Below are positions 1-5,846 of a stretch of 6,212 nt of DNA, one piece after another (positions within the stretch are counted from its first letter, which is position 1; each line of letters starts with the position of its first letter). The notes under the pieces are model-generated. The model was not told the DNA's origin and did no database searches. It saw only the letters and a list, made by a program, of their open reading frames with translations. Both the position numbers and the translations under genes were made by a program. Origin of the DNA: Nitrospira sp. UBA2083 (lineage in GTDB: Bacteria > Nitrospirota > Nitrospiria > Nitrospirales > Nitrospiraceae); assembly GCA_002331625.1 (NCBI GenBank), contig DCZN01000017.1:1-6212 (forward strand). Reading direction: 5' to 3'.

Positions 1-74
1 GGAACAACGCGCCGAAGAGCATCCTGGATCCGTTCCCCAGCCAGGTGGGCCCGGGCTCCAAGAGCGTCTACTAA
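1..74 (+). CDS. C-terminal end of an unidentified protein (5' truncated)
   Basis: An open frame enters from the left edge and ends at TAA 72-74, giving 23 complete codons. The peptide ends in ...FPSQVGPGSKSVY. It is rich in Pro, Gly and Ser, so it looks like an extended tail rather than a folded domain. Nearly every codon ends in G or C (AAC, CTG, GTG, AAG, GTC), unlike the mixed codon use of the TPR genes downstream. Together with the strong terminator 40 bases after the stop, this suggests a well-expressed gene. I do not recognise the family from so short a tail. In Nitrospira a respiratory or nitrite-oxidation protein would fit, but nothing in the sequence shows it. Confidence 0.7.
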   Translation, partial: NNAPKSILDPFPSQVGPGSKSVY

Positions 75-113
75 GTGAGTAGTAACGAGAAGTAATTAGG
101 GAGAGTGATAGAA

Positions 114-152
114 AGGGCTGTGTCGGCAACGGCGCAGCCCTCTCTTATTTTT
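114..152 (+). terminator. Strong rho-independent terminator of the upstream gene
   Basis: A 12-bp stem pairs 114-125 with 130-141, with two G-U wobbles (121/134 and 123/132). The core is GGGCTG/CAGCCC. It is capped by the four-base loop GCAA, which fits the stable GNRA tetraloop class, and is followed by CTCTTATTTTT. Stem, loop and T-rich tail all match an intrinsic terminator reading rightward. It should separate the upstream gene from the TPR operon, which therefore needs its own promoter. Confidence 0.88.
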
Positions 153-469
153 GCTATGGTGACTGCCTCGAATACGTCCGTACCATACAGTCCATCCGAG
201 AATACGATCGAATCCAAGGGGGGTGGATTCTGGATTTCGTATGTTGGGCTTCTTTGTAGAGTCGACGGAGTTGATAGAGTTTTCCGCTTTGAGACCTTCT
301 GATTCGTCGCTGGTTGAGTCACGCCATGTGAGTAATTCCACGTGTCCTCCCTATGATCCTTCCTATCCCCTGGAAAGTCTCAGATATGTTCTAGCGCTAT
401 AACCTGCGAGGGGAAATCCCATAATAATCGTATCATTGCAGATTCAAAATACTTTGCTATGGTTTCCTA
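153..469. other. Non-coding leader region upstream of the TPR operon
   Basis: These 317 bases hold no convincing gene. The short frames on either strand have no ribosome site, no recognisable domain and odd composition, and some run through the terminator. A promoter for the TPR genes should lie here. A weak -10-like TATAAC at 398-403 and an AT-rich stretch (CATAATAAT, 419-427) are the only candidates, and neither has a good -35 at normal spacing. No riboswitch or RNA gene was recognised. Confidence 0.6.
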
Positions 470-1948
470 GTGATCTCCCCTCTTCCATATGGTATACCGC
501 CCCCTGTTACTCTTCCATTTGTAGACAAGATAGTTTCTCTCAGTCGTAAGCGGGGTGTCATACTTTCGCTGTGCATGCTCATCGCTGGATGTATGGCTGG
601 GTACTATGTGGCCCAACGGCTCACACAACTAGACCCTATTTTGTACGGCCCCGAGACGAAAAGCCTGAAGGCCTTAGCACTGTATGAAATCGGCGCGTAT
701 TCAAGTGCGGCTGAACATTATCGCAGAGATTACGCTGGCTATTTGGAGGTTCAGCAGGGTGTGCCCCTGGATCTCCTCACTTTTCTTCGGCGAGACAACG
801 AGGGAGCAGTCCAATGGGCTCATCAGGAACTCGCACAGAATCCCGATAGCATTGAGGCCCTGTTGGCATTGGCGCGGGTTGCATATGACAAAAAAGAATA
901 CTCAACAGCCGCCGACTATACGCGGCGTATTCTCACACTTTACTGGGATAATACTGACGCCCTTCTTCTCGCTGCATTTATTGCCACCTGGGACACTTCC
1001 CAGGGGGATGCGTTTCGCTATCTCGATTTGGCACTGAGGACCGGAACGGCAGCGCGCAACCTCCCGTCGTTCATACATGTTCTGGAAATCACGGGTCAAC
1101 TTCGGAGCCAACCACGGAGCGAACGACAATATGGCCTGCTGACGTTGTATCACCGGATCCTCATGATTCACGATACCGGCATGGCCAATCGCGTCATGTA
1201 TATGGCTCGGCGGGCGATTGCCAATGGCGATCATCCGGGGGAAGCCTTTTATGGCATGGGAGTGATCTTTGAGAAGACGGGACGACCGCACAAAGCGTTG
1301 GACGCGTATCAGAAAGCAACACGGACTGATCCAAACCACGCAAGTGCCTATTATGCAATAGCCAGGCTTTATATGAAGAGGCAAGATGATCTACATCAAT
1401 ATCTCTTTCTGAAGGAGGCCACGAAGGCCTCTCCCACTGACCCGTTTCACTTCTCAGCACTCTATGACAGCCTAGCACGCAGGCAAGAGTGGTACGCGAT
1501 TACTCGTTTAATGCAGATAGTAATTGAGACTGATCCAGGCAACCTGACGGCTCATGCGTACCTCGCCTGGGCGCTGGAAAGTATGGGGGAGCACAGCCTT
1601 TCAAGGCGAGTTTGTGAGCAGATGCTCGCGTTAGAAGCACGGAGTCCTAAAGAGTTAGAGTTGAAGTCTTGGGCGGCGAGGCGAATGGATGATGCTTATC
1701 AAGAGGAAGCTCTGCTCCAGAGGAGCATTCTCTTGGATCGCGGGAGGTCAGAACCACATCGTGAATTGGCGAGATTATATAAAGGGAAGGGCCGAGTTGT
1801 GGAGGCTCGGCGAGAATTTGAAATCACAGCGCAAATGGGTGGGTACGACAATCCAAATGAGTGGCTAGAATACTGTGGGTTCTACGCTAAGGAGCAACTT
1901 CCGCCCATCTGTGTGCAAGGTAAGACGGAGCTATCTCGCGCCTACTAA
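470..1948 (+). CDS. Membrane-anchored TPR-repeat protein
   Basis: The product is 492 residues and its role is unknown. A basic stretch (Lys20, Arg26-Lys27-Arg28) precedes a hydrophobic segment at about 29-48. The rest is a chain of helix-turn-helix repeats with TPR consensus residues (for example LLALARVAYD, YYAIARLY, TDPNHASAY), at roughly 127-158, 163-192, 257-288, 291-321, 326-356, 359-389 and 427-456. By the positive-inside rule the repeats face the periplasm. LIAGC at 37-41 fits a lipobox, so Cys41 could be lipidated instead of the segment remaining as a helix. The GTG at 470 is the only usable start upstream of the hydrophobic segment: an in-frame stop lies at 425, and the next in-frame ATG (codon 36) would lose most of the anchor. 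No clear ribosome site precedes it, so the start is uncertain. TPRs normally mediate protein contacts. The next gene, 24 bases on, is probably co-transcribed. Confidence 0.88.
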   Translation: MISPLPYGIPPPVTLPFVDKIVSLSRKRGVILSLCMLIAGCMAGYYVAQRLTQLDPILYGPETKSLKALALYEIGAYSSAAEHYRRDYAGYLEVQQGVPLDLLTFLRRDNEGAVQWAHQELAQNPDSIEALLALARVAYDKKEYSTAADYTRRILTLYWDNTDALLLAAFIATWDTSQGDAFRYLDLALRTGTAARNLPSFIHVLEITGQLRSQPRSERQYGLLTLYHRILMIHDTGMANRVMYMARRAIANGDHPGEAFYGMGVIFEKTGRPHKALDAYQKATRTDPNHASAYYAIARLYMKRQDDLHQYLFLKEATKASPTDPFHFSALYDSLARRQEWYAITRLMQIVIETDPGNLTAHAYLAWALESMGEHSLSRRVCEQMLALEARSPKELELKSWAARRMDDAYQEEALLQRSILLDRGRSEPHRELARLYKGKGRVVEARREFEITAQMGGYDNPNEWLEYCGFYAKEQLPPICVQGKTELSRAY

Positions 1949-1972
1949 CACATTCCTGCAAGTGATTGGCTT

Positions 1973-3007
1973 ATGAAGCTGTTTAGCTTGATCAGACAAC
2001 TGATTTCCAACCTCTTTCGATGGGGAATTATTTCGAGGTGGCTAATAGCACTTTGCGTATGGGTAAGCTCGATACAATTGACATATCCCGTGCTGAGCCC
2101 ATGGTCTCTTGCAGGCACTATTACTACCATGGTGGTGGCACTGTGTCTTTTCGTGCTCCTAGTACGGATTGCGGAACGGGTTTCACCCAACCGGCAGATA
2201 TGGATGATTGTCAGGCCGTTCTTGCATGTGGGCGACTTCATCGCCTTGGTGTATATCGCTTTTGGGGTCGCTCTCTATCTCAATGGTATTCTCACGACCG
2301 CACCACCTCAGAAGCACTTTGCCGAAGTACTGACGGCGTCAGAGGAACCGGTTCAATTGGGCCCTTGGGGGCCAGCCGGACACTTTCAGATAGCCATGGA
2401 GGATGCAGATGCGTCCCCACAATTCCTTTTCGTCGACGCCAAAGTATTTCAGCGGGTTCTCGCTGGTCAAGGTATTAGCCTCGTGATTTACGAGGGAGGA
2501 TTAGGAGTGCGCTGGGTCGATGGGATTGCTCCGGACTACAAAAAGACACTGACGACGCTTGTGGCAAACGGAGTGAGTGATCCGATACTGAAAAAGCAGA
2601 GTATGATGTTGGATCTTGCGGAACATAAGTTCCCAAAGGTGTCTCGCGATGCCCAACAATACTTCAAAGAGGAACCGGGCGATATTTCCTTCGCCATCAA
2701 TTTGGCTGGAGCTACCGGTCAACTCGGACAGCGAGCTTTGGCTGTACAGATTCTAGAACCCATTGCGAACAAATATACCAATTACAAATTGTACTGTTCA
2801 TTCGGCGCGTTGATTCGCGACACCGGTGACATACTGAAGGGTATTGATTATTTTAGAGCTGCTACGAGAATCGACCCGCAAGCATCGGAAGCCTATTACC
2901 TTTTGGGCCACACCTATAAGCGGATTGGTCAGGAAGACGAGTCTCGGATGGCGTTCGCAAAGCTGGTTGAATTGGAACCCCGTTACAGCTATCTACTGCA
3001 ACAGTAG
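1973..3007 (+). CDS. Three-helix membrane protein with C-terminal TPR repeats
   Basis: The product is 344 residues and I cannot assign a family. Three hydrophobic segments are visible at about 22-40, 46-66 and 84-107. The basic N terminus and the basic loop RIAERVSPNR (65-74) are both predicted cytoplasmic, which puts everything after helix 3 in the periplasm. Residues 108-230 form an unrecognised soluble region with Pro/Gly-rich and beta-like stretches (QLGPWGPAGHFQIAM, LVIYEGGLGVRWVDG). Residues about 237-337 form three TPR-like units; the last two are the clearest (YFRAATRIDPQASEAYYLLG, then FAKLVELEP). It starts at ATG 1973, with only a weak ribosome site (AAGTGA, 1960-1965), 24 bases after the previous stop. 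Translational coupling is possible. The shared TPR type, orientation and predicted topology suggest that the two proteins act in one envelope assembly, which is inference. Confidence 0.87.
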   Translation: MKLFSLIRQLISNLFRWGIISRWLIALCVWVSSIQLTYPVLSPWSLAGTITTMVVALCLFVLLVRIAERVSPNRQIWMIVRPFLHVGDFIALVYIAFGVALYLNGILTTAPPQKHFAEVLTASEEPVQLGPWGPAGHFQIAMEDADASPQFLFVDAKVFQRVLAGQGISLVIYEGGLGVRWVDGIAPDYKKTLTTLVANGVSDPILKKQSMMLDLAEHKFPKVSRDAQQYFKEEPGDISFAINLAGATGQLGQRALAVQILEPIANKYTNYKLYCSFGALIRDTGDILKGIDYFRAATRIDPQASEAYYLLGHTYKRIGQEDESRMAFAKLVELEPRYSYLLQQ

Positions 3008-3174
3008 GAGTCCGTACTGGGTCCTATAATCCTTCTCACCCGTAATCTACCCACATCAAGCTATTTCACTTGCCGATATCAAGCACCCTATCATTCGGTG
3101 GGGTTTGTGCACTCGCACTGAGATTCTCAATCGTGTTCTGGATGGACATACCACCGCTTTGGCCCTGCCGGCTC

Positions 3175-3204
3175 ATGACATAGTCACAGATGCGAGGATA
3201 TAAT
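3175..3204 (+). promoter_or_regulatory. Orphan sigma-70-like promoter
   Basis: ATGACA (3175-3180, five of six matches to TTGACA) and a perfect TATAAT (3199-3204) are separated by 18 bases. Transcription would start near 3211 and run rightward into the tRNA-like remnant and the inverted repeat, where no gene lies on this strand. It could drive a small RNA, be left over from a decayed gene, or be chance in AT-rich DNA. Confidence 0.35.
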
Positions 3205-3234
3205 CGATAATAGTTGTTGAAAGAAAAAGAAGGA

Positions 3235-3248
3235 TTGGTTGCGGGGAG
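3235..3248. repeat. Left copy of 14-bp direct repeat (tRNA-fMet 3' end)
   Basis: TTGGTTGCGGGGAG is repeated exactly at 6153-6166, where it forms the 3' end of tRNA-fMet. The copies are in direct orientation about 2.9 kb apart, with the regulator, ABM gene and cld between them. A repeated tRNA 3' end is the usual footprint of site-specific integration. At 14 bases and without an integrase this stays a hypothesis. Confidence 0.6.
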
Positions 3249-3255
3249 CGAGCGG

Positions 3256-3281
3256 GGTCACGATTTAACCCCAGCGTGACC
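3256..3281. repeat. 7-bp inverted repeat inside the tRNA-like remnant
   Basis: GGTCACG (3256-3262) and CGTGACC (3275-3281) are perfect inverted arms around a 12-base loop. An alternative pairing, GGGG (3254-3257) with CCCC (3269-3272), competes with it. No T-run follows on either side, so it is not an intrinsic terminator. It falls in the stretch inserted relative to the intact tRNA and could be an operator, the end of a small mobile repeat, or part of a transcript from the promoter at 3175-3204. Confidence 0.4.
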
Positions 3282-3599
3282 ATTGCATTGATTGGGTGAA
3301 TTCGAACATTGGACCTTAGTGGGGAGTGCCACCCGCCCAACGAGTGGAGCCTCAAATTTAAGTGCCAAGGCGGTAGGAGCTTTCGAGTGACTCTACTGAT
3401 TTCATGGCTTGCCGTCCATTCGGACAACTCAAGCATATAATTAGCACACTGATAGTTCCAGCCAGGCCCGGACCCCTGAGGTGTGCGGTGTCAGTTATGT
3501 CTATTTCTTTAGTCGAGCGATAGAAACTAGCTGAACCGGATTTCCACCACAGACACTAAAATGGAGAACTAGGTCCACTAACTCATCCTCTTCGATCGA

Positions 3600-4562
3600 T
3601 CAATTGCGAGCGCGCAGCTCACGTAGGCCGCGGCCGATCTTACGTCGAATAAGTGTGCTCAGCGTCACCCCGTCCGCATACCCGACTTGAGTGGCGATCT
3701 GGTCGATACTGGCACTGCTTGTCTGTAGCAGATGTACTGCACGCTCGACGCGAAGATCCTGAACGTACCTGAGCGGAGATTTGCCTAGCACGGATTGCAG
3801 GCGACGCGCCAGGGTCCGTTCGCTTGTTCCGATTGCGCGAGCCGCTTCGCTGAGAGAAAAGCCTTCAGCGAGCTGGCGCCGTGCCCATCGCTCGAACCGT
3901 TCGACGAGAGGGTCCGAGTGCATATGGTGGTGAGGAATTGCGAATGCAGCCTGACATGGCCGTGGCTCAACCACCAGATAGCGGGCCGTCAAGGCCGCCA
4001 GCGACGGGCTCTTGCGACGAACCAGCCACAACGCCAGATCAAGATGCGCCAGCGCGGCACCAGCGGTGACGAATCGGGACGAGCTCACGAGCATCTGCGA
4101 GTCGTCTAGCACGACATGCGGGTACCGTTCACGGAAGAATGGGGCGAGCCACCAGGATGTCGTCGCATTCTGACCATTGAGCAGCGACGTGCCAGCAAGA
4201 ACAAACGTGCCCGTGCAGGCCGCACCAACCAGAGTGCCGCTGCCAGACCAGCGACGTAGGAGTGCTTGTGCGTCCTGTACGTCTGACCGTTCAAGCGCAA
4301 CTCGCAGGGTATCAGGAATCTTCGCTCCGATCGCCGGCACGAGGGCGACATCCGGACGCGCCAGTCGTGTCGCCAACCGTATCGGCACCTCCAACCCGTG
4401 ACTGGTGTGTACGCGGGAACGGACACCCACGACTGTAACATCGAAACGTGTTGAAGGGGATCCAGTGGATTCCGCCAGGTCGTTCGCCGTGCCGAAGGTG
4501 TCGAGCAGAGTGGTTAGGCCGGTGTCGAAGACTTCATTCAGCGCAAGCACGTAAATTTGCAT
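3600..4562 (-). CDS. GlxA-type AraC-family transcriptional regulator
   Basis: The product is 320 residues, the usual length of this family. Residues about 4-190 form a DJ-1/PfpI (class I amidotransferase-like) domain. It contains VALVPAIGA and the elbow AACTGTF, with Cys116 at the nucleophile position; in this family the domain is regarded as a ligand sensor rather than an active amidotransferase. Residues about 218-312 carry two AraC helix-turn-helices (FSLSEAARAIGTSERTLARR, then IDQIATQVGYADGVTLSTLI). The ending GRGLRELRAR replaces the common GxSPxxYR. The ATG at 4562 gives the normal family N terminus (MQIYVLAL...), yet its ribosome site is poor; a good one serves a small overlapping frame just upstream. 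It is divergent from the ABM gene across 103 bases, a typical regulator-target arrangement. The inducer is unknown. The stop is TGA, and no terminator was seen beyond it. Confidence 0.93.
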   Translation of the reverse strand: MQIYVLALNEVFDTGLTTLLDTFGTANDLAESTGSPSTRFDVTVVGVRSRVHTSHGLEVPIRLATRLARPDVALVPAIGAKIPDTLRVALERSDVQDAQALLRRWSGSGTLVGAACTGTFVLAGTSLLNGQNATTSWWLAPFFRERYPHVVLDDSQMLVSSSRFVTAGAALAHLDLALWLVRRKSPSLAALTARYLVVEPRPCQAAFAIPHHHMHSDPLVERFERWARRQLAEGFSLSEAARAIGTSERTLARRLQSVLGKSPLRYVQDLRVERAVHLLQTSSASIDQIATQVGYADGVTLSTLIRRKIGRGLRELRARN

Positions 4563-4579
4563 GGCGAGAACTGTAGCAT
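4538..4579 (-). CDS. Possible 13-codon leader peptide overlapping the regulator start
   Basis: Reading leftward, AGGAG is followed eight bases later by ATG at 4579. This opens a frame of 13 codons, MLQFSPCKFTCLR, then TGA at 4540-4538. It is in a different frame from the regulator and overlaps its first eight codons. The regulator's own ATG (4562) has a much weaker ribosome site, so ribosomes may load here and reinitiate or couple to the regulator. It may equally be chance. The regulator's N terminus looks normal for its family, which argues against a frameshift error. Confidence 0.25.
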   Translation of the reverse strand: MLQFSPCKFTCLR

Positions 4580-4602
4580 AATTGTCTCTCCTGCCACTAC
4601 TT

Positions 4603-4620
4603 GCAATTGATATCCATTGC
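4603..4620. promoter_or_regulatory. Candidate operator in the divergent intergenic region
   Basis: GCAAT (4603-4607) and ATTGC (4616-4620) form an inverted repeat around eight bases. It lies near the middle of the 103-base gap between the regulator and the ABM gene, where a shared operator would be expected. The arms are short, and AraC-family proteins often use direct repeats, so assignment to this regulator is inference. No promoter with good -35/-10 spacing could be fixed here; TAGAAT at 4621-4626 is a possible -10 for the rightward gene. Confidence 0.3.
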
Positions 4621-4652
4621 TAGAATACGTTTCACAGTGTTCAATCTCAGAA

Positions 4653-4657
4653 AGGAG
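4653..4657 (+). promoter_or_regulatory. Ribosome binding site of the ABM gene
   Basis: AGGAG, inside the purine run AAAGGAGAGA, lies eight bases before ATG 4666. This fixes that start and shows that the rightward gene is well set up for translation. Confidence 0.8.
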
Positions 4658-4665
4658 AGACTGAC

Positions 4666-4968
4666 ATGGTACGAGTTGCTCTGTTAGTACGATTACAAGC
4701 CAAGCCAGGAAAAGAGGCGGATGTTGCTCGATTTCTCGAGAGCGGGCTCGCCCTGGCAAATCAGGAGGCTACGACGCCGATCTGGTTCGCACTGCGGTTG
4801 GGCCCGGCGACGTTTGGCATCTTCGATGCCTTTGCTGATGACGCAGGTCGCAAGGCACATTTGGCTGGCCAGATCGCAGCGGCATTGATGGCTAAGGCTC
4901 CCGAGTTGCTAGCCGAAGCGCCAAAGATCGAGCAGGTCGATGTGCTCGCCGCAAAGATCCCACACTAA
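4666..4968 (+). CDS. Antibiotic biosynthesis monooxygenase (ABM) domain protein
   Basis: The product is 100 residues, a typical length for a single-domain ABM protein, with no signal peptide, so it is cytoplasmic. The pattern is a beta strand (VRVALLVRLQAKPGKE, 2-17), a helix (19-33), strands IWFALRLG and TFGIFDAFAD (39-58), helices with the conserved His65 in AHLAGQIAAAL, and a final strand (QVDVLAA, 90-96). This is the ferredoxin-like alpha+beta barrel, which forms dimers. Relatives include cofactor-free quinol monooxygenases (YgiN type) and IsdG-like haem-degrading enzymes. The substrate cannot be read from the sequence, and many members have no proven activity. It is divergent from the GlxA-type regulator and probably its target. 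Cld, of the same fold superfamily, starts 92 bases downstream, so the two may be co-transcribed. Confidence 0.88.
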   Translation: MVRVALLVRLQAKPGKEADVARFLESGLALANQEATTPIWFALRLGPATFGIFDAFADDAGRKAHLAGQIAAALMAKAPELLAEAPKIEQVDVLAAKIPH

Positions 4969-5041
4969 AGTCTTGCGGGAAGGGATGGTAGCGAGCAGTC
5001 TCACAAGTTGAGCTTGTACCAAGGTCCGCCATCAGATCTAA

Positions 5042-5056
5042 CTCCTATAAGGAGGA
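5042..5056 (+). promoter_or_regulatory. cld ribosome binding site, partly hidden in a small hairpin
   Basis: AAGGAGGA (5049-5056), close to a perfect Shine-Dalgarno, lies four bases before ATG 5061 and fixes the cld start. Directly upstream, CTCCT (5042-5046) can pair with AGGAG (5050-5054) across the loop ATA, occluding the site. The stem has only five pairs and may simply melt. A further short palindrome, ACAAG-N5-CTTGT (5003-5017), lies upstream in the same gap and could bind a regulator. Confidence 0.5.
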
Positions 5057-5060
5057 CTGT

Positions 5061-5846
5061 ATGCAAGGCCGAATAATCTTGGTCCTAATAAGTATTGCCA
5101 TCATCGCTTTTGCCCGAGTTGCCGGAGCAGAAGTGGATCGGGAGAAGTTATTAAAGGAACCAGGCGTCTATGCCACCTTTGCCGCCTTCAAGGTCGGGGA
5201 CCAATGGTCGCACATGGACAAACAAGCCAAGGCGGGCGCGGTGGAGGAAGTGAAACGGGTGTTTCAGATGCATGTGGACAAGGTCTCCGTGGATACCCAC
5301 TTGGTGCGGGGCTTGTCCGAGAAAGCGGACTTTTTTCTCAGAGTGCACTCCAAAGAAATGATCGACAACCAGAATTTTTTGGTGGACTTTATGGGCACGT
5401 CGTTCGGCAAAGCCCTCAAGAACACCGACACGTTTAACGGCATCACCAAGGCGTTGAACTATGTGCCGAAATTTCCGGAGGATCTCAAGGCTGAGCTGAA
5501 GACTCCACCACCTCAAGGCAGTCCGTACGTGGTGGTGGTCCCGATCCGCAAAGATGCTGAGTGGTGGTTGATGTCTCAAGATGCCCGAATGGCGATGATG
5601 CAGGAGCATACCGGTGCGACGGTGCTCTATCTGAAGACCATCAAGCGCAAGCTCTACCACTCGAGCGGCTTAGACGATTTAGACTTCATCACGTATTTCG
5701 AGACGGCGAAGCTGGATGATTTCAACAACCTGGTGACCGCGTTACTGCAAGTAAGAGAGAATCGCCACAATAAGCGGTTCGGTGAGCCCATCCTGCTCGG
5801 CACCATTCGTCCGCTGGACGAGATTCTGGACATCATGAGCCGCTAA
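5061..5846 (+). CDS. cld: Chlorite dismutase, long (lineage I) periplasmic form
   Basis: This haem b enzyme converts chlorite to chloride and O2. Of 261 residues, the first 23 are a Sec signal peptide (basic Arg4, hydrophobic core, cleavage after AGA), leaving 238 in the periplasm. Two ferredoxin-like halves are visible. The C-terminal half carries the haem site: PIRKDAEWW (161-169), MQEHT with proximal His183, and KRKLYHSSGLDDLDFITYFE (195-214) with distal Arg196. Subtracting the 23-residue signal gives Lys141, Trp145, Trp146, His160, Arg173 and Glu210, the numbering I recall for the N. defluvii enzyme. The distal Arg favours true Cld over HemQ, which lacks it. Lineage I enzymes are usually pentamers. 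In nitrite oxidisers Cld is thought to remove chlorite made when nitrite oxidoreductase reduces chlorate. Residues 41-130 appear more divergent than the C-terminal half. It follows the ABM gene by 92 bases and has a strong ribosome site. Confidence 0.96.
   Translation: MQGRIILVLISIAIIAFARVAGAEVDREKLLKEPGVYATFAAFKVGDQWSHMDKQAKAGAVEEVKRVFQMHVDKVSVDTHLVRGLSEKADFFLRVHSKEMIDNQNFLVDFMGTSFGKALKNTDTFNGITKALNYVPKFPEDLKAELKTPPPQGSPYVVVVPIRKDAEWWLMSQDARMAMMQEHTGATVLYLKTIKRKLYHSSGLDDLDFITYFETAKLDDFNNLVTALLQVRENRHNKRFGEPILLGTIRPLDEILDIMSR

Larger units (their letters stand above)
3235..3344 (-). pseudogene. Degenerate tRNA-fMet-like sequence
   Basis: Three blocks match the tRNA-fMet at the right end of the window, in the same order and on the same strand. 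(1) 3235-3248 equals 6153-6166 exactly over 14 bases, covering the CCA end and acceptor 3' strand. (2) 3300-3317 matches 6170-6187 at 14 of 18 positions as ATTYGAAC-N4-GACCTT, covering the T loop and variable region. (3) 3335-3344 equals 6198-6207 exactly (GCCCAACGAG), covering the anticodon stem to the D stem. The copy has 48 extra bases between blocks 1 and 2 and 7 extra between blocks 2 and 3. It therefore cannot fold as a tRNA and no anticodon loop survives. The extra 48 bases contain GATTTAACC, resembling a second partial T arm, so it may be a composite of fragments. It is a dead tandem tRNA copy or an attachment-site relic. Confidence 0.55.
3008..3599. other. 592-base gene-free region with tRNA-like remnants
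   Basis: No frame here has a ribosome site plus credible protein character. An 87-codon antisense frame at 3173-3436 crosses the tRNA-like blocks and looks accidental. The region contains a promoter-like element (3175-3204), a purine-rich run (3219-3234), the degenerate tRNA-fMet-like sequence (3235-3344) and an inverted repeat (3256-3281). I see no clear terminator for the TPR operon or for the leftward regulator gene. Bases 3345-3599 hold nothing I can name. Confidence 0.6.

Noticed and set aside
1..74. C terminus of nitrite oxidoreductase subunit NxrB or another named nitrite-oxidation protein
   Set aside because: It is tempting from the codon bias and the Nitrospira context, but 23 residues are not enough and I cannot match this tail to any subunit from memory, so no name was given.
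71..322. 83-codon minus-strand frame upstream of the TPR operon
   Set aside because: It spans the strong terminator hairpin and lacks any ribosome site or family resemblance.
150..463. 11-base direct repeat TTTGCTATGGT at 150-160 and 453-463
   Set aside because: The match does not extend on either side, and a repeat of this length is expected by chance in a window of this size.
459..472. Three-codon frame ATG-GTT-TCC-TAG ending on the GTG start of the first TPR gene (TAGTG overlap)
   Set aside because: It has no ribosome site and is too short to distinguish from chance, although it could in principle support coupled initiation.
3173..3436. 87-codon antisense frame as a small gene
   Set aside because: It runs across the tRNA-like blocks, has no ribosome site and no domain-like pattern.
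5061..5846. HemQ (coproheme decarboxylase) or DyP peroxidase instead of Cld
   Set aside because: The distal Arg196 in KRKLYHSSG, the Lys/Trp/Trp set at 164-169, proximal His183, Glu233 and the signal peptide all fit true chlorite dismutase. HemQ lacks the distal Arg and is normally cytoplasmic, and the DyP GXXDG motif is absent.
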